A stretch of DNA of 64,000 nt from Gonocerus acuteangulatus (lineage: Eukaryota > Arthropoda > Insecta > Hemiptera > Coreidae), in the NCBI GenBank assembly GCA_946811695.1, contig OX328124.1, positions 60,575,749-60,639,748 of the forward strand, written 5' to 3'. Every line of letters begins with the position of its first letter. Position 1 is the first letter of the stretch. The notes under the pieces were generated by a model. The model worked only from the letters and a program-made list of their open reading frames with translations. It searched no databases and had not been told where the DNA came from. Shown piece by piece: positions 1-12,904 of the stretch. The position numbers and the translations under genes are program-made.

Positions 1-193
1 ATAATAATACACGGTCTATAAAAATCTATTTTAAATTTACACATACACGTATTTATATACTTGTAAATATGTTAAAATATGCAATGTTTCCTGCACAGTC
101 CCGGCCTCATTGGTCTGTACAGTTATTCTATAGGATTCTTCATTCTACGTCGATTGACTGAACAGTTCAACTCTGGCCTCAAGGCTGTCCCAT

Positions 194-275
194 ACACGGT
201 GAAGAATATCTCAAAATGTGAACTGCGCAGTCCTGATATTCCTTCCCTTCGCAGAGGAGATATTCCTCACCGTGT
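194..275. repeat. Small hairpin in a GC-richer patch
   Basis: The 19 bases at 194-212 are the reverse complement of 257-275 with one mismatch, giving a hairpin with a 44-base loop. It lies in a locally GC-richer patch (about 85-300) inside AT-rich DNA. An open frame of 69 codons crosses it but I recognise no domain. It may be a MITE or exapted fragment; the function is unknown. Confidence 0.5.
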
Positions 276-3200
276 TCGGGCACGATAACACAGAGCAAAA
301 TGACTTCATATGTATTAAACGATTTCAATATAAAATTTTGTCTTCAATATTTTTGAGTACCTATCAGAAATAATGGCGAATAAAATTATTTAAAATTGAT
401 CTGTATTTTTTATGTAACCTTTTTTTTTTAATTTTGTTTTATTTATTGATTACATTACGCTACTTGAAACGTTTAGAATGCCAGCACAGTTTATGTATAT
501 TAATAAATACATAAACCTCAATGGAATACTAACTTTCTGATGTAATTAATAAATATTTATTCTTTCCCTATAGTGTGTTTAATAAGTTTTTATTTTTCAG
601 GTAAGTGAAATTTTGTTGGATTCACATCTGTCATGCCAGTAAGTCACAGTTTTATTTTTGTTAACATTCATTATTTTTTCTAATAATTGTTTTATAGATA
701 ATGGGTTGTAATAAAGTTCACACTTCGATCTATCCAGTTTCGCCATGAGATGTTTGTGCATCCGTAAATAGTCTATCCGTAAGCAGCATAAGACAACTTC
801 CTCTTCTATTTTTTTCTTAAGCTCCGAAGCTATTCTCCAACTGTTTTTTTAATTTATCTTAGTTTGTTTTCTGTCATAATGTGGAAGGACCTCAACCTCT
901 TTAATATAATTGCCTTTTAGGATTCTGTTTGAATGTCTTGGTATGTAACATTGTGTAAGTTCTCAGGGTGATGTGCAACATTGTCTAAGTTCTCTATAGA
1001 AGAGAAGTCTAAGTTCATTGTGTAAGTATAGAAGTTGCCATTACTTCTCATCAATCACCTTCAATATTTGTGGTTAAGAGAAGTAAAGAGGTAGGTATAC
1101 CTGGGTTATTCAAAAGCAGATTGCAGAAGTTACTTTTACTCCTTGAAGTTATTTACCGAAGTGCTCTTTACTCAGAAAGGTAATCATAGAATTGCCATCC
1201 ACGCCTTTGTCATTTAGAGCTGTAATGGGGGTTTCTCTCAATAACAAGGAGAAATTAGAGGCAAAGGCAATTCCCTGTAAGATGAGAGAGAGAGAGGTTG
1301 GTTACTTCTCTATCTTGAGTGCAAATAGACTTTCTCGTTGTAGAAATAGACTAGCAATGCCACGAGGTGTAATAGCAACGCCAATTAGATACCATTAAAC
1401 ACCTTCTAGTTGGTGATTTATTGTAGGGAACAGCTGAGAAATACTAGAATTCCTTCCTAATTACTCTTTCGAATCTGTGCAAGGTCTGAAAGCCTTATTC
1501 AAGCCTAGGATAGGCCCATAGTTAGTTAATGTCTGAAGGCCCCTTATAATGATGATTAAAAGTCGTTGAAACTCGCTAGATCTGAGAAACCATTAACCAT
1601 ACTATACAATCAATCTCCAATTGACATAAACCAAACAAACTTTGAAACGGAAGATAATTTTAATTAATTTAACGGTTAAGAAACCTTTTTAAAATTTATT
1701 TTACCATTATTTTTTTTGACACAACTTTGAACTGGAACTCAGGGCCTACAACATAATAGGCGATTTCAATACTACTGCATCGCATCGACTCCCTAATAAT
1801 AATCTTATAACCATAATAAATAAATTAAAATATTATTCGCAACCAATACAAATAAGGTTTCATGTTTTCAAGTGTCGTATCTCTTCTTTGTCTGAGGCCA
1901 TGTTATAAGTTTAAGGCGATGTTTCCACTGCTTGGGACTGAGAGGGTTCTACCTGGATGGAAGTGCTGGTAGGAAATTACCGTAAATTAGGGAGGCTAAG
2001 AACACATAAGAAAAATCCACTCTAAGTTGGCTGCAAGGTATTGATGATCACCATCATGCCATGTTTTGGCTAAGTTGGATTGTTTTCTACATATGATTGG
2101 CTGAGAATGCAAGTGGTGTCAATTATTTAGAACTAAATGTTCAGATCAAAGGGTTTTGCGTTTGAAAATCCTAGCAATCCTATTGTTAGGAAAGTTACAT
2201 TTTTCCGACCCTACTATACTTTAACAATGCTTAAAATTATTGTTTCAAAATATAAATTTTATAAATATAAGCTATGCAGGTTAGATAGGTAGAATTAAAA
2301 AGATGGGTAGCCCTTCCAAATTTTATATCTAATTTAATTTTAATTAAATTAGTTATACAATTCTTTTAATAAAAAAAATCTGTTTAATTCTAACTATAAA
2401 TTTTATGTTTTAAACCAAAAGTAATCACCAAGGTTATAAATGACATAAACCACTTAAAATGTTAAATAAAACTCTGATTTGTTTTAACCAAAAGTACGTT
2501 TCCACGTTTTGACACAATGACTCCACTTCTGACCACAAGCAAAGTATATAACACTGGTATTTGAATAATAAGAAAATACAATAAAAATGAAGTTTGAAGA
2601 ATAAAATATGGGTATTCAACGCTTAAGTTTATTTTACTAAATATTTTGAATATTAGCTAGGTAATATTATAGTGAATTAAATAACATTAAACACCACAGC
2701 CTATTTCTAAAAGTGTAGGAATTTAAGTATGAGAAGACTGACTCACACCACTTAAATACAATGACGTTTTTGTATTGTTAGACTGAACATCGAAGAATTC
2801 ATCTTTCCGTTATTTTTATAACATTAGAAAAAAAAAAAATTTTATTCTTCTGTAGGTGCAACAATTCTATTTGGATTTGGCTTAATACAAACCACCAAAT
2901 TCTTGATTACTTGCGTTCTCAATCCATCAAATGAATATTCTCATCAAATATTTAGTTAACTGACTACTCATAGCTACTTGAACTCAAGTAAAGTTACCTT
3001 AATAATGACCAGATAATCTGGAGTTATTGACAAAGTAGTAATTAGTAATATGTAAACTGACTTAAAAAAAAAAATTACATTAGCTTGAACAAATTTGTAT
3101 TTTCAAAAGATTGACATGAATGAATTCCTAATTATCTAAACAATGACTTGGACAAATTGTTATTGCATTAATTATAATTAATACAATAAAAATTTATAAG

Positions 3201-4751
3201 TAATTATTTATTTAACTTAATATAAATGATTATATGCAGCAGTTATTTATATGCAGATCTTGATATATTTCACGTATGATTACTAATGCAAAAAATACAG
3301 CGTAACAGTAAAGTAATAATGGAACTAGGCAATTGAGATAAATGCTATTTAGCTTCGTTATACATTTTTCATTTATAGTGAATATATACATACTATATAA
3401 TAAATTATCAATTAAAGGATAATTACATTAGTCTTCATGATTATAATTATGAAGATAATAATTGAATTGTATTGACAGATATTACTTGTATAATGATCTT
3501 ATTTAAATCAAATTAAATCGACACTACGTTACTCCATTTATGTGTGGTAATAATGTAACAGCACATACACAAAAGAATTGGTGGAAAGACTTTTTTGACC
3601 GTAACCAGATGGAATTTAATTTGTAATAAATTCAGGAAAAATTTATAGTATTATCGCCGAATCGTGACAATTTATAATAAAATAAATATAAACCGTTTTG
3701 AAGTCGCATTTTAATAATTACGAGGTATAATGTTATACTATCCCTTCACCCTTAAGATCACCATGAACAGATCCCAAAACTAAATATTCTGTTGGCTCAA
3801 TAACCAAAACATTTCTTTTACCGGCGCGCCCGCTGCGCATTTTCGGTGATCGGCAATACAATTTTGTGTTTACGATAGCCTGTTTCATTTAAATAACTAT
3901 ATTAATTAGCGTAAAAACATTGTTTGGGAGAAAAGTTTTAGAATTATAAATTGCGTGTCCTTAAATAATTACACCAAGAAAACTATTTAACGGCGGTCTC
4001 CACAATCACTCAGATTGATACTAGTCAGAATTAATGCACTACGGATTTTTTCTCTTTTATGTCATGTAATCAACAAGAATTGATGCAGCTGAAAAACCTG
4101 CAACAGAAAAAAAACAATTAATCCAAACATTGTAATAAGTATCACTATTACGAGCTACATGAATCGGCGGATTCATTAATCGTTCATATGTATAATTATG
4201 ATAAAACTACAATGAAAATACAATATTCTCAACTTTATTATAAATCTTTGGTTTGTAATGCTATTTATTATGTATGTTTATAACATTTATATGTATATAT
4301 ATATATAAATATATACTATATTTACATGAATTATGTTTTTTCATATGATCAATGAAGTATATAAATACTTTTTTATGCAGTGATTTAAGTCGGTAATGTT
4401 TTTCTCTAAACGAAAACTTTGATATTGCTGAAGCTTAGTAGTCAGCAGAATGAATCAAGAAATTGAATGACCTACAATTAGGTACTATAAAGAAATATTA
4501 GAAAACGTAATTCATTACGCTATGCTAAAAAGCGTGGTTTAGGGTCAGCGTATAGACAAACGCCATAAATATGTTATCAAATTCATTCAATTTAAATTCA
4601 TTTAAATTAAATTTTATCTCTGATAAAATGTGTGCACAAATTTAGATCCTTTCCACAATGATTTTGTTATTTCCCCGTGCGACGCATTGAGAGATTATAG
4701 CGTCTGTCGTGGGAAGCGTTCCATACATAGACTAAATTTGAAGATATTAAT
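276..4751. other. AT-rich non-coding stretch, no gene seen
   Basis: Long AT-rich sequence with no open frame that looks coding. The only local structure I noted is a short direct repeat around 940-1000, where two versions of an 'acattgtNtaagttctc' phrase occur about 35 bases apart. A small GC-rich patch occurs at 3822-3855. No transposon ends could be assigned. Confidence 0.5.
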
Positions 4752-4812
4752 TTGTTAATTAATTTTTTTTTTTTTTTTTTTTTTTTATACGGCGCATCTA
4801 TTGTTAATTAAT
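4752..4812 (-). mobile_element. Tail-only SINE insertion with 12-bp target-site duplication
   Basis: A long T run (A tail on the minus strand) followed by the words 'cggcgcatcta' is bracketed by identical 12-bp copies of ttgttaattaat at 4752-4763 and 4801-4812. The same word next to a T run forms the 3' end of the 5S-headed SINE at 55228-55427. This is therefore an extremely 5'-truncated SINE, with only about 15 bases of tail plus the A tract, inserted by target-primed reverse transcription. Confidence 0.75.
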
Positions 4813-7254
4813 ATTACCAATTACAAATGGTGTTTCATAATAACTGTTTGTATATGCTCTATTTGTTTAAACTGATCTACCTGGATGATGGGCTTTATTT
4901 AACATTGTATTAATTAATGAGAAACATTCGAACGGTTTCACATAAATAATTTAATAGGATTCTAAATTTAAACTTATTTAACTCCAACAAGAAATAAATT
5001 AATGAATGTCAACTATGTGTGCAATGAAATTCTCGTATTAAGGTTTGTTTCTTACAACAAAACAGAGATCAATCTAGACAATTTGGTTTATAGGCAATAC
5101 AATTGTTAATCCTTAGACGATATATTACAAATTATTGAAGTTGCGCTGCTACTTATTGTTAGTATGATCATTAGAACAACATAAACTGAATATACGACTT
5201 AGATAATAACAAATATAACTTCTATATATTATTGATCATTTATAAAATAGTATCCACAGTAATACTTTTTCCAATAACTTATTTATTTAAATTTCTGATA
5301 TCCCACGGACCAATGAAATGCGAGCCTTCAATGAATGAATGCTGTGCCGTGTTGAAGATGTGTTGAATTGAATTTTTACTTGAAGAGGTTGCATTTTTAT
5401 AAATCTTGTATTTCTCAAATTTTCCCGTTTCACCATTTTCCTTTTCATTTATTTTATGCATAAACACGGCGTATAAAAACCTCAAACGTTTAACTTTCTT
5501 CAAATTTCTGTCTCATTACAATTATAATTATACACAAATTTCTTCACTATTTTTCTACTTTTTTTAAAATTAATTTCCTAAGTTTCATAATTTTTCACGC
5601 CCTTTATTTCATTTTATTTTTGTAATACATTTAAAAAAATTATTACAAACAAATCTATTTAATAATTCCAATTACTATTTGTGATTCCAATCCTTTACTT
5701 ATAGACTATCAGAGAAGAAAATCCATGACTCTTTCTTATGTTAAATTTATGTGGGTGGTAACCTATAGATAACCCGTCCTAAAATTCTTAGTTAATAATA
5801 ATGGACGTTAAAATTTAAATAAAATAAATTTATGTTGTATTTGTTATAAATTCTATTTTTCTTTACACTACTTCTTGGCGGAACTTCTTTCACAAATATT
5901 TATTTTAAAAGGGAATGAATTAACATAAAACTGTTATTTTCTAAAAAATATATTTCAGGCGCTTTTAGAGCCAAATTTTATCTCGGGTATCTTTGCAGTA
6001 TTGTAAGAGATATATATGAAACTAATATAATAGACAATTACGCATGTTGGAAAAATAGTTTAATTAATTTATAATAACTTCTATAAAACAATATAAGTTC
6101 GATTGCCTCAGTGGTTTATGGATGTCCTTTCCACAATGAGAAAGCCACCACTCCTATGATAGCTAAAAAAGGTTTTAATGAAAGTATATTTCTCCCTCTA
6201 TCAAAAAATATTTATTGACAAGGACGTGAATAGTATTTCCCAAATTATTCGTGATATTGGGATTAGATGGAGTATTTTCGCAGAAAAGGATAAACTTGAT
6301 TTAAGTATTTAGGGTTAAGAATGTATTTACACTTGAATATTTTTTAAAAGGAAAATTGTCTATACAAAAATAATCATGAAAATGACTTATTTAGTATAGT
6401 AAATGAAAAATAAAGTAATTAATCGAAATTCATTAAGGATTTATATTTTTAATGCATTTGTAATCTCCCCGTCCCTTTCGACGGATATAGTCGAGTTTTC
6501 ATTCATATTTATGAAATAATTTTTATTTTTCATCGGTTTTCTATAATTTACCAGCCTTGATGAAGAGATACTCGAAATGATGATTCTTATTATTACAAAC
6601 GCCATGGTTTGAAGAAATTATACTCGTTGTAAACTTAATCTATGTGCTTTCTAATTTTGGCTTGAGGATGATTTGTCAGAAGAAATCAGGAACCTAAATT
6701 GATTATATTATTTATATTTATCGTTACATAAATAATAAACAGGGGAAATAACATACATATATTAGAACAGGGAAAATAATGCAATACATAAATTCGGCGC
6801 AGGTTAATTTTAAACTCATACCTCCTATTCTATCCTAACTTACTTATGCTTGTGTATTTAAATTTATTAAATAACTTGTAATAATGATTATTTACTATAA
6901 GCCATTAAAATGAGCCAATTTTATATGAGGAAAAATTTAATATGCCGCAAGAAAGACAGAGAACCTTATAAAACTTTAACTATTTTAATTTTTATATAAT
7001 TTAAAAAAATAAATAAAAACAAGTCGGTTTACTGGAAGGAAATATTAATAAAACTGGTTTTGGCCACTTTTGATTTTTCAGATATGTATATTACAAAGGA
7101 AACAAGGAATAACATATTTTAATGAATGATAAATGTAATAAATCTTTATACTGCTATTATTTTGCAAAATGATTTATTTCCAAAATTTTGAAGAGTGATT
7201 GGAGGATAAAACAAAAGGATCTTGTAAATATAGGGATATGTTTTACAATTGACA
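4813..7254. other. AT-rich non-coding stretch with SINE debris
   Basis: No credible gene. It contains a SINE 3'-tail fragment (5751-5825, listed separately). It also holds a possible tRNA-like A-box phrase near 6103-6160 ('tgcctcagtgg'), and near 5956 an 'aggcgcttttagagcc' phrase resembling the repeat that begins near 16540. Confidence 0.4.
5751..5825 (+). mobile_element. SINE 3' tail fragment
   Basis: The phrase 'ggtggtaacctatagataa' followed by 'cccgtcc' and later 'tggacgtta' closely matches the 3' half of the SINE at 61980-62185. No tRNA-like head is visible upstream, so this is a 5'-truncated or decayed copy on the plus strand. Confidence 0.6.
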
Positions 7255-7400
7255 GGACTCGGTGCATAACATTAATTCGATTCCCACGGGGCGGTGTTTT
7301 TTTTTTTTTTTTTGTTATTTAAGAAAGAAACGGCATTAGCCCTGTCCTGGCTGGAAGTAGATACCCCGTAAATACATAAATAAGCATATATAGTTATATC
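7255..7400 (+). mobile_element. tRNA-headed SINE, 5' truncated
   Basis: A B-box-like 'attcgattccc' at about 7276 is followed by a T run and then 'ggcattagccctgtcctgg', which matches the body of the SINEs at 28420, 31470 (minus) and 61980. The A-box half of the head is missing or degraded. The copy is old or truncated. Confidence 0.55.
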
Positions 7401-7709
7401 TACTTCATTATAAATATAATAAGTGAAATTATACATACATAAAAAACTATTAGACTGTATCTGTTGCTGCGTAACAGTTATGAAGAATTTCAGACTATAA
7501 TATTTAAAAAAGAAAAAGTAGATAGATATAAAGCTAAAAATGTATTGCTAAAATTTATATACGTTAACTATTCTAAGTACTTAAAATAAATTATTATTTT
7601 TGAAACAATTTTTATATGGTGAAAAACCTGATTTAAAAACTGATAATGACTTAGTATTGACTAGATCTTCAGATATCTTTTCTAATGTACAGTACTATGT
7701 GCTATGTTA

Positions 7710-7712
<3 letters not shown>

Positions 7713-7805
<93 letters not shown>

Positions 7806-7806
7806 A
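7713..7806. repeat. (TA)n microsatellite
   Basis: About 94 bases of nearly pure TA dinucleotide repeat with one G interruption. Open frames running through it in both directions (repeating I-Y residues) are artefacts. Confidence 0.95.
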
Positions 7807-8053
7807 AGTATGTTTTCCTTTACTGATAAAATCAAACGTTGCTATCTTAAGAGATGTGCCTATAAACGCGCAAGTAGCCAGCCTGAGCGTCACGTCCACC
7901 GGGGGGAAGTGCGCTGGCAGTAAGGGTGACAACATCATCGTGAATTATGTTATCAAAAGAAAAAGGCTACTTACGCAACTGAGACGTGAGCTAGAGAACA
8001 CGGCGAGTAACCTGGAGGACGCATGGACGCAAATAAATCAGCTGAGAGACTGA
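7807..8053 (+). CDS. Candidate exon or gene fragment, function unknown
   Basis: After the TA repeat the frame stays open for about 82 codons to a TGA at 8051-8053. The stretch from about 7860 is visibly richer in GC than its surroundings. The predicted peptide has a Thr/Gly-rich segment (STGGKCAGSKGDN) followed by a basic, leucine-rich, helix-forming end (VIKRKRLLTQLRRELENT) that could be a short coiled coil. No start codon lies outside the repeat, so if real it would be an exon with an upstream acceptor, or a pseudogene piece. A CCGCCATTTTGG element lies just downstream (about 8084) and an ATG opens a short frame at 8138. I do not recognise a family. Chance openness in a GC-richer island remains possible. 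Confidence 0.25.
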
Positions 8054-8400
8054 ATCAGATAGGGCGGGTGTTGTCAGGTGGTGGCCGCCATTTTGGAAGG
8101 GCCACACGGTTTTTACCTGTACCTCTCCAGTAAAACATGGCTGGTGACGTGCACGCCCCCTCTACGTCTGTATCCTCTTCAATGCTCTCTTTATAATTCA
8201 GTCTTTAGCCTTTTTTTAACTTTTACATTTTTATTTTATTTTTATTATTCCAAACGAAATCTAGACATCTCTATTCATTCATGGTCGCAGTTCTTCCAAT
8301 GATGATGTTTAGTAAAATTCGTTTTCGTTACCTAGCCTTCAATATTTATTTTAATTATTATTAGTACAGTATTCAAATAAAAATTATAATGTTACCGCAG

Positions 8401-8570
8401 GGTCTCCCCGTGGTCTAGTGGCTAACGCCTTGGATTCTCATGCGCGAGATGAGGGTTCGAGTCCCATCTGCAGCAGAGATTTTTCATTTCAGAGTCCGTT
8501 GAGAAAATTCCCGGCTGTACCATAGATATATCGGTGCTAATGGCTCAGATGTTGGTGAGGCTTAAAAAGA
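8401..8570 (+). mobile_element. SINE with tRNA-Glu-like head
   Basis: The start resembles a tRNA gene: 'ccccgtggtctagtggcta' contains an A box and 'gggttcgagtccc' is a near-consensus B box, about 35 bases apart. The anticodon arm does not make a clean cloverleaf and there is no proper 3' acceptor strand, so this is a SINE and not a functional tRNA gene. The 3' part ('gtgctaatggctcagatg', then an A-rich end) matches the tail of the 5S-headed SINE at 55228-55427. Confidence 0.75.
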
Positions 8571-8753
8571 AAGTACCGCAATGGAAATTATTATAAAGGC
8601 TTGCTTGGTTTTATTGCTCCTTTTAATATTAACACTTTCTCGTCCATGAGAAGGCTCTAGATATACCTATTTCTAAAATTTAAACATTATCCATTGGTTA
8701 CCGACCTTTTCTGGTCAGGATTTAGTTATTAATTCTACTCCAGTTTCCATATA

Positions 8754-9196
8754 TCTCTATATATAAAAATCACGTGTCTGTCTGTTTGTCCGTTTGTCTG
8801 TTTGTTCCTTATACAAATCCACACCGTTTGACCAATTTTGACCAAACTTGGAAGACTGGTAAGTCGTGATACGGGGAGTGTCATAGGCTAGGTCAAAAAC
8901 GTCTGCCAGCTGTCTGTCTGTATGTTTGTTCCTTATGCAAATCCACACCGTTTGACCGATTTTGACCAAACGTGGCACACATGTAGGTATTGACACGGGG
9001 GCTAGGTTAAAATCATCTATGACTCACAGTTCGGACGAGTTCGAAACAATGAACCCAAAAAGTTACAGATTTGCGTCAATAGATTTTAATATTAATTAAT
9101 TTTTTTAATTAAGTTTAATTAATTAAGTTTTTAATTTATGTTTGCTTTTATAGATGCAGAAAGTAGGAGTAGCATAGCACGCCGGGTAACAGCTAG
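8754..9196 (+). mobile_element. Non-autonomous Helitron-like element
   Basis: The left end reads TCTCTATATATAAAAATCACG and the right end GTAACAGCTAG followed by T. This agrees with the Helitron rule of 5' TC, 3' CTRR and insertion between A and T, with no target duplication. The interior holds two tandem copies, about 130 bp apart, of a CTGTCTGT and 'accgtttgacc' bearing unit, also found four times at 16990-17490. No Rep/helicase coding is present, so it would be mobilised in trans. Confidence 0.6.
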
Positions 9197-12100
9197 TTAT
9201 ATATATTTGAAAGTCATTTCTATTCCTTACACTAGTCGTCAATTGTGGCATTTGATGTATTTATGTTTTTACGTGAACCACCAACTTTCAAGATTAGTTA
9301 AGATTGGTTTTCAGAATACATCACTGTCATTAGAATTTTATATTAGTTAGCGTAATGTATTTAGTTCGTATTAGAATATTATAATTGCTGTGTACTATTT
9401 TCCTGAAGGGAAAACTGCTCTCTTCGGTTCATTTTGACTAACTGATTAATACTGAATGTAGGCAAATAGGCATTGTTGTAATAGTTATCTATTTCCAGGA
9501 ATTAATGTTCCCTTACTTAAGACCATTTGGATAAACAATATCAGTGAATGTAAACAGCTCTACCTTCACCAAACACACAGGGCTTATTTCTATTTCTTCT
9601 CTGCATCTTTAAACGAAACATTTATTACGAATTACACCTAATAAGTTAATTATTTATTTACAAATTATTTCCCATGTAACAAAAGAAATGCAAAGCAGTT
9701 TAAAGTAATTATTACTGAAACAATCAAAATGTATTTTGTTTCGAATTTTGTGCCATAACTTTATTATTAATTGACCAAATTAAAATCTGATTGCATAATT
9801 GATTTCAGTGTAAAAAAATCCTTTTAAATGATGTATCGGAAGATATAAGGTCCTATTTGAAATTTCAAAGTTGTATAGGGTTTGGGGTACCCCGAATTTT
9901 TTTTTTTTTTTTCGAAAAACAGGTCAAAATCTTAAACTAGACTAAAAATTATGTAATAAGTATTTTTTTTGTTTTATTATAACGTTATCCGTTCAAGAGA
10001 AATTCAGGCGGGCCATCTAAAAAGGACACCCTGTAGACGTGGGAAATCTAATGAAACAACTTTCAAGGCGACATCTTTTAAAGTTCTGGGGAAAACATGA
10101 AAAATATTAGAAGTTGTTATTTCAATGATCAAAAACGACGCAGGGACATTTTTCTGCGTGATTCACATTTTTGGAACCAGGAACGTAAGAAATGTCAAAA
10201 AGAAGACGTGATTAAAAAAATGTTTATTGAAAAATCATTAGTGGGCAGTAAAATTTGGACTCACAAGGAAGAGATTCAGGCTTACATTTTGATTGGACCA
10301 CCTTAGATGGGGAAACAGTGCTCACAATTTTGTTGTGTTCCTTCCATTTTATTGGAGGCGGAGAGTTAGAATTCGAAGTTTTCCAAATCACCCCAGGGAT
10401 AACCATTATGCATGAAGACACAAATTCCTGCAAGCCTGATAATAATTGAACGGCATGCAGCAATATGGGGGTTGCTCCTTTTTTCACATTTTTGGCAAAT
10501 TAAGAAAAGCATTATAAAATTTAGTTTTTCGATACTTTTTCTCCATTTTTTCTTTCGTATCACAACGTCCTACCTTTTTAGAGTGATGGTGTGAGGTTTA
10601 ATGATTTGGAACTGCCTCGTTATTGCGCCACTTTCTAAAAACAAAAACAAATTTAAGGACTTAAAATGAAAAGAATTTGTTTTCAGTTAAATGTTTAATT
10701 TAGGAAGGTCATATGACAATACAAAGAGTTGAACAACAGAGAGGTAGTTCCAGGAGTTGCTGCTTCTCTGAATGCACTACCTACTATAAAGAAGTATCTG
10801 GAATCGAGCAAGAACTTACGGAATTAGTTCCAGAGCTGCTTTCTTATTTTACCACGAGATAACGATTATTTTTAAATTCATACTAATGTTCTGAACTCAA
10901 AATGCCCAAAAATAGAGCTGCCTCCATATTGTTTCACGCCAGTTAATTTCACGTCAATACATTATGGACCTATTTGTATATCTCAAAAATTTAAATCTAG
11001 TCACATATAATTGTAAGAAGTATATACCTATACAACTGCTGAAGCCAGCCGCTTGGCGCATGGTTCAACATGTACGCGTGTCATCTCGATATTGTCCACC
11101 AAGACTTACTGATATTGTTTCCAGGATTATGTATTAATTTATATTGTATTATCTATTTATTTATATTTCCATAAAAATAAATAGATTGTTGTTGAATTGC
11201 CATAATAAGAATAATATGAAATATTTACTCAGCTGGGTTTGGATCGAGGATGGATAATAAAAACTTTTGGATTGAAGAGGTGAAGACAGTGTATCATGAT
11301 CCTTGTAGTGTATTTCTAGGAGCGAGTGAGGGTTTTGTTTCAGGACTATAAGTTGAGGGTTGAGATAGATTTACTGCTGACTCAGAATAAATAAGCCATA
11401 TATCAGGATGTGCATCTGCCAGAGGCTGAACAGCTGGCCTTCTTCTCAGGGGGAGGAATACCCTATACCTGGCAGCCACTCCTCCATGAATTCCTACAAC
11501 CTTTCAATATTATTAAATCAATTTACCGTCTAGGAAGAAGGAAATAGGAACCAACAGTTTCTAAGCAAAGGACTTATATAGAAAAAGAACATTATGCCGT
11601 AAACAAGAATGGTGATATTGAAAATGACGACTTCATAATAAAGTGTATGAACTATAAACGTATTTCTGCCCTTGTGCGATTTTTGTTTCGAAAGGTTGGA
11701 ATGACGTAGAAAAATAGGTTATTTACTAAAGCGTGAATCAAAAATGAAATTCTAATGAAGCTGTGTACTCCACCTGAAGAAAGACTTACCAAAGAACAAA
11801 CCTATAGCATCTGAATCCAGAAGGTATAAACTTGTGATAAAAACTTTACGAAGATAGTATTTAGTATTTAATGTGACAGAAGGTCAAATTTCGATATTTG
11901 TACACCAGTATTCACTATTCCTTTATTTTGCTTTACATCTTTCGCGTCTTTTTGGCGTCTCTTTCATGTTTTCCACGTTGGAGTTTATTTAACTACGTAT
12001 GCCATCCTTTCTGGATACTACACGTATTTTGTTTAGGTATGTACGTAAAATAATGATTTTTTTTTTTTTACAAATAATATGAATACTGAAATTAAATGAT

Positions 12101-12904
12101 AATAATAAAAATAAAAATAAAACGAAACCTAAAAAAAAAAAAAAAAATGTAAATAAACAAAAATATATAAATATGTAAATAACATAATACATATGTGGGC
12201 ATTCAGATGAGTTCATTGATATTTTTTTAGGTCCAGTTGTTTAATAAATGCACCAAATTCCTTAAAATATATAAGTAGTAAGTCAGGTTTGTGATTGGGC
12301 CAAGTTCCGTCCTATAAGGTAATGTCCTTAATGAGTTTTATCCTGAGTCCGTCCAGTAATGCACAGTGGAACAGGAGATGGTCGTAAGTCTGTTTAGTTG
12401 CATTGTCGAATTCAGTTGTATTGACATTTTTTGAAAAGAAGTCTTCGTCATTATATTAAATAGTCCTTCTCGTCTTGTTTATTAAATTAAAAAATATTAT
12501 TTCCAGATATTTAATTTTAGTTTTTCTTTTATTAGCTGCCTTTTTCCTGTTCTTAATTATATGTATATTATCTATTATTTTTCGTCTTCTGGAGTTTTTA
12601 TATTTATCTAATATTTTAAATTTGTCAAAATTAAAATCCAATTTTTTAATTTTCTGACTTTATTTCTAAACCTTGATCCACCAATGACATTTTGTTGGCA
12701 GTCTGGTAAATGTTTATTGTCAATCGTTTGATTCTCTTTTTAAAAGGTTCCCCTATTTTCTCCACATTCACCTTGTCACACATTGCCCACTCAATTTGAT
12801 GTTCTATTTGGTTTCCTTTTCTTTTACTTTATCCTTAATTCGGCTGTTGCTGTTTTTGATTTTATCTACATCCATTAGGAAATTCTGCTTACAAGGGGTG
12901 CATA
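9197..12904. other. Non-coding, mostly unassigned
   Basis: No credible gene. Between about 9840 and 10040 there is a 'gtttggggtacccc' phrase and a 'ggacaccctgta' phrase; similar wording ('gaacaccctgtgta') recurs near 48882, suggesting old transposon debris. Several open frames of 60-87 codons at 10097-10594 overlap on both strands and show no recognisable domain. Confidence 0.4.

Noticed and set aside
7600..8053. Open frames of repeating Ile-Tyr residues across TA tracts (also near 15657-16328, 21622, 27454, 28610, 40047-40731, 41565, 51759 and 57399)
   Set aside because: They are translations of microsatellites, open in several frames and both strands.
8401..8475. Functional tRNA gene
   Set aside because: The A and B boxes are good but the acceptor stem and anticodon arm do not pair properly, and it is followed by a SINE body and tail.
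10097..10594. Cluster of overlapping 60-87-codon frames on both strands
   Set aside because: Mutually overlapping, no motif, ordinary AT-rich composition.
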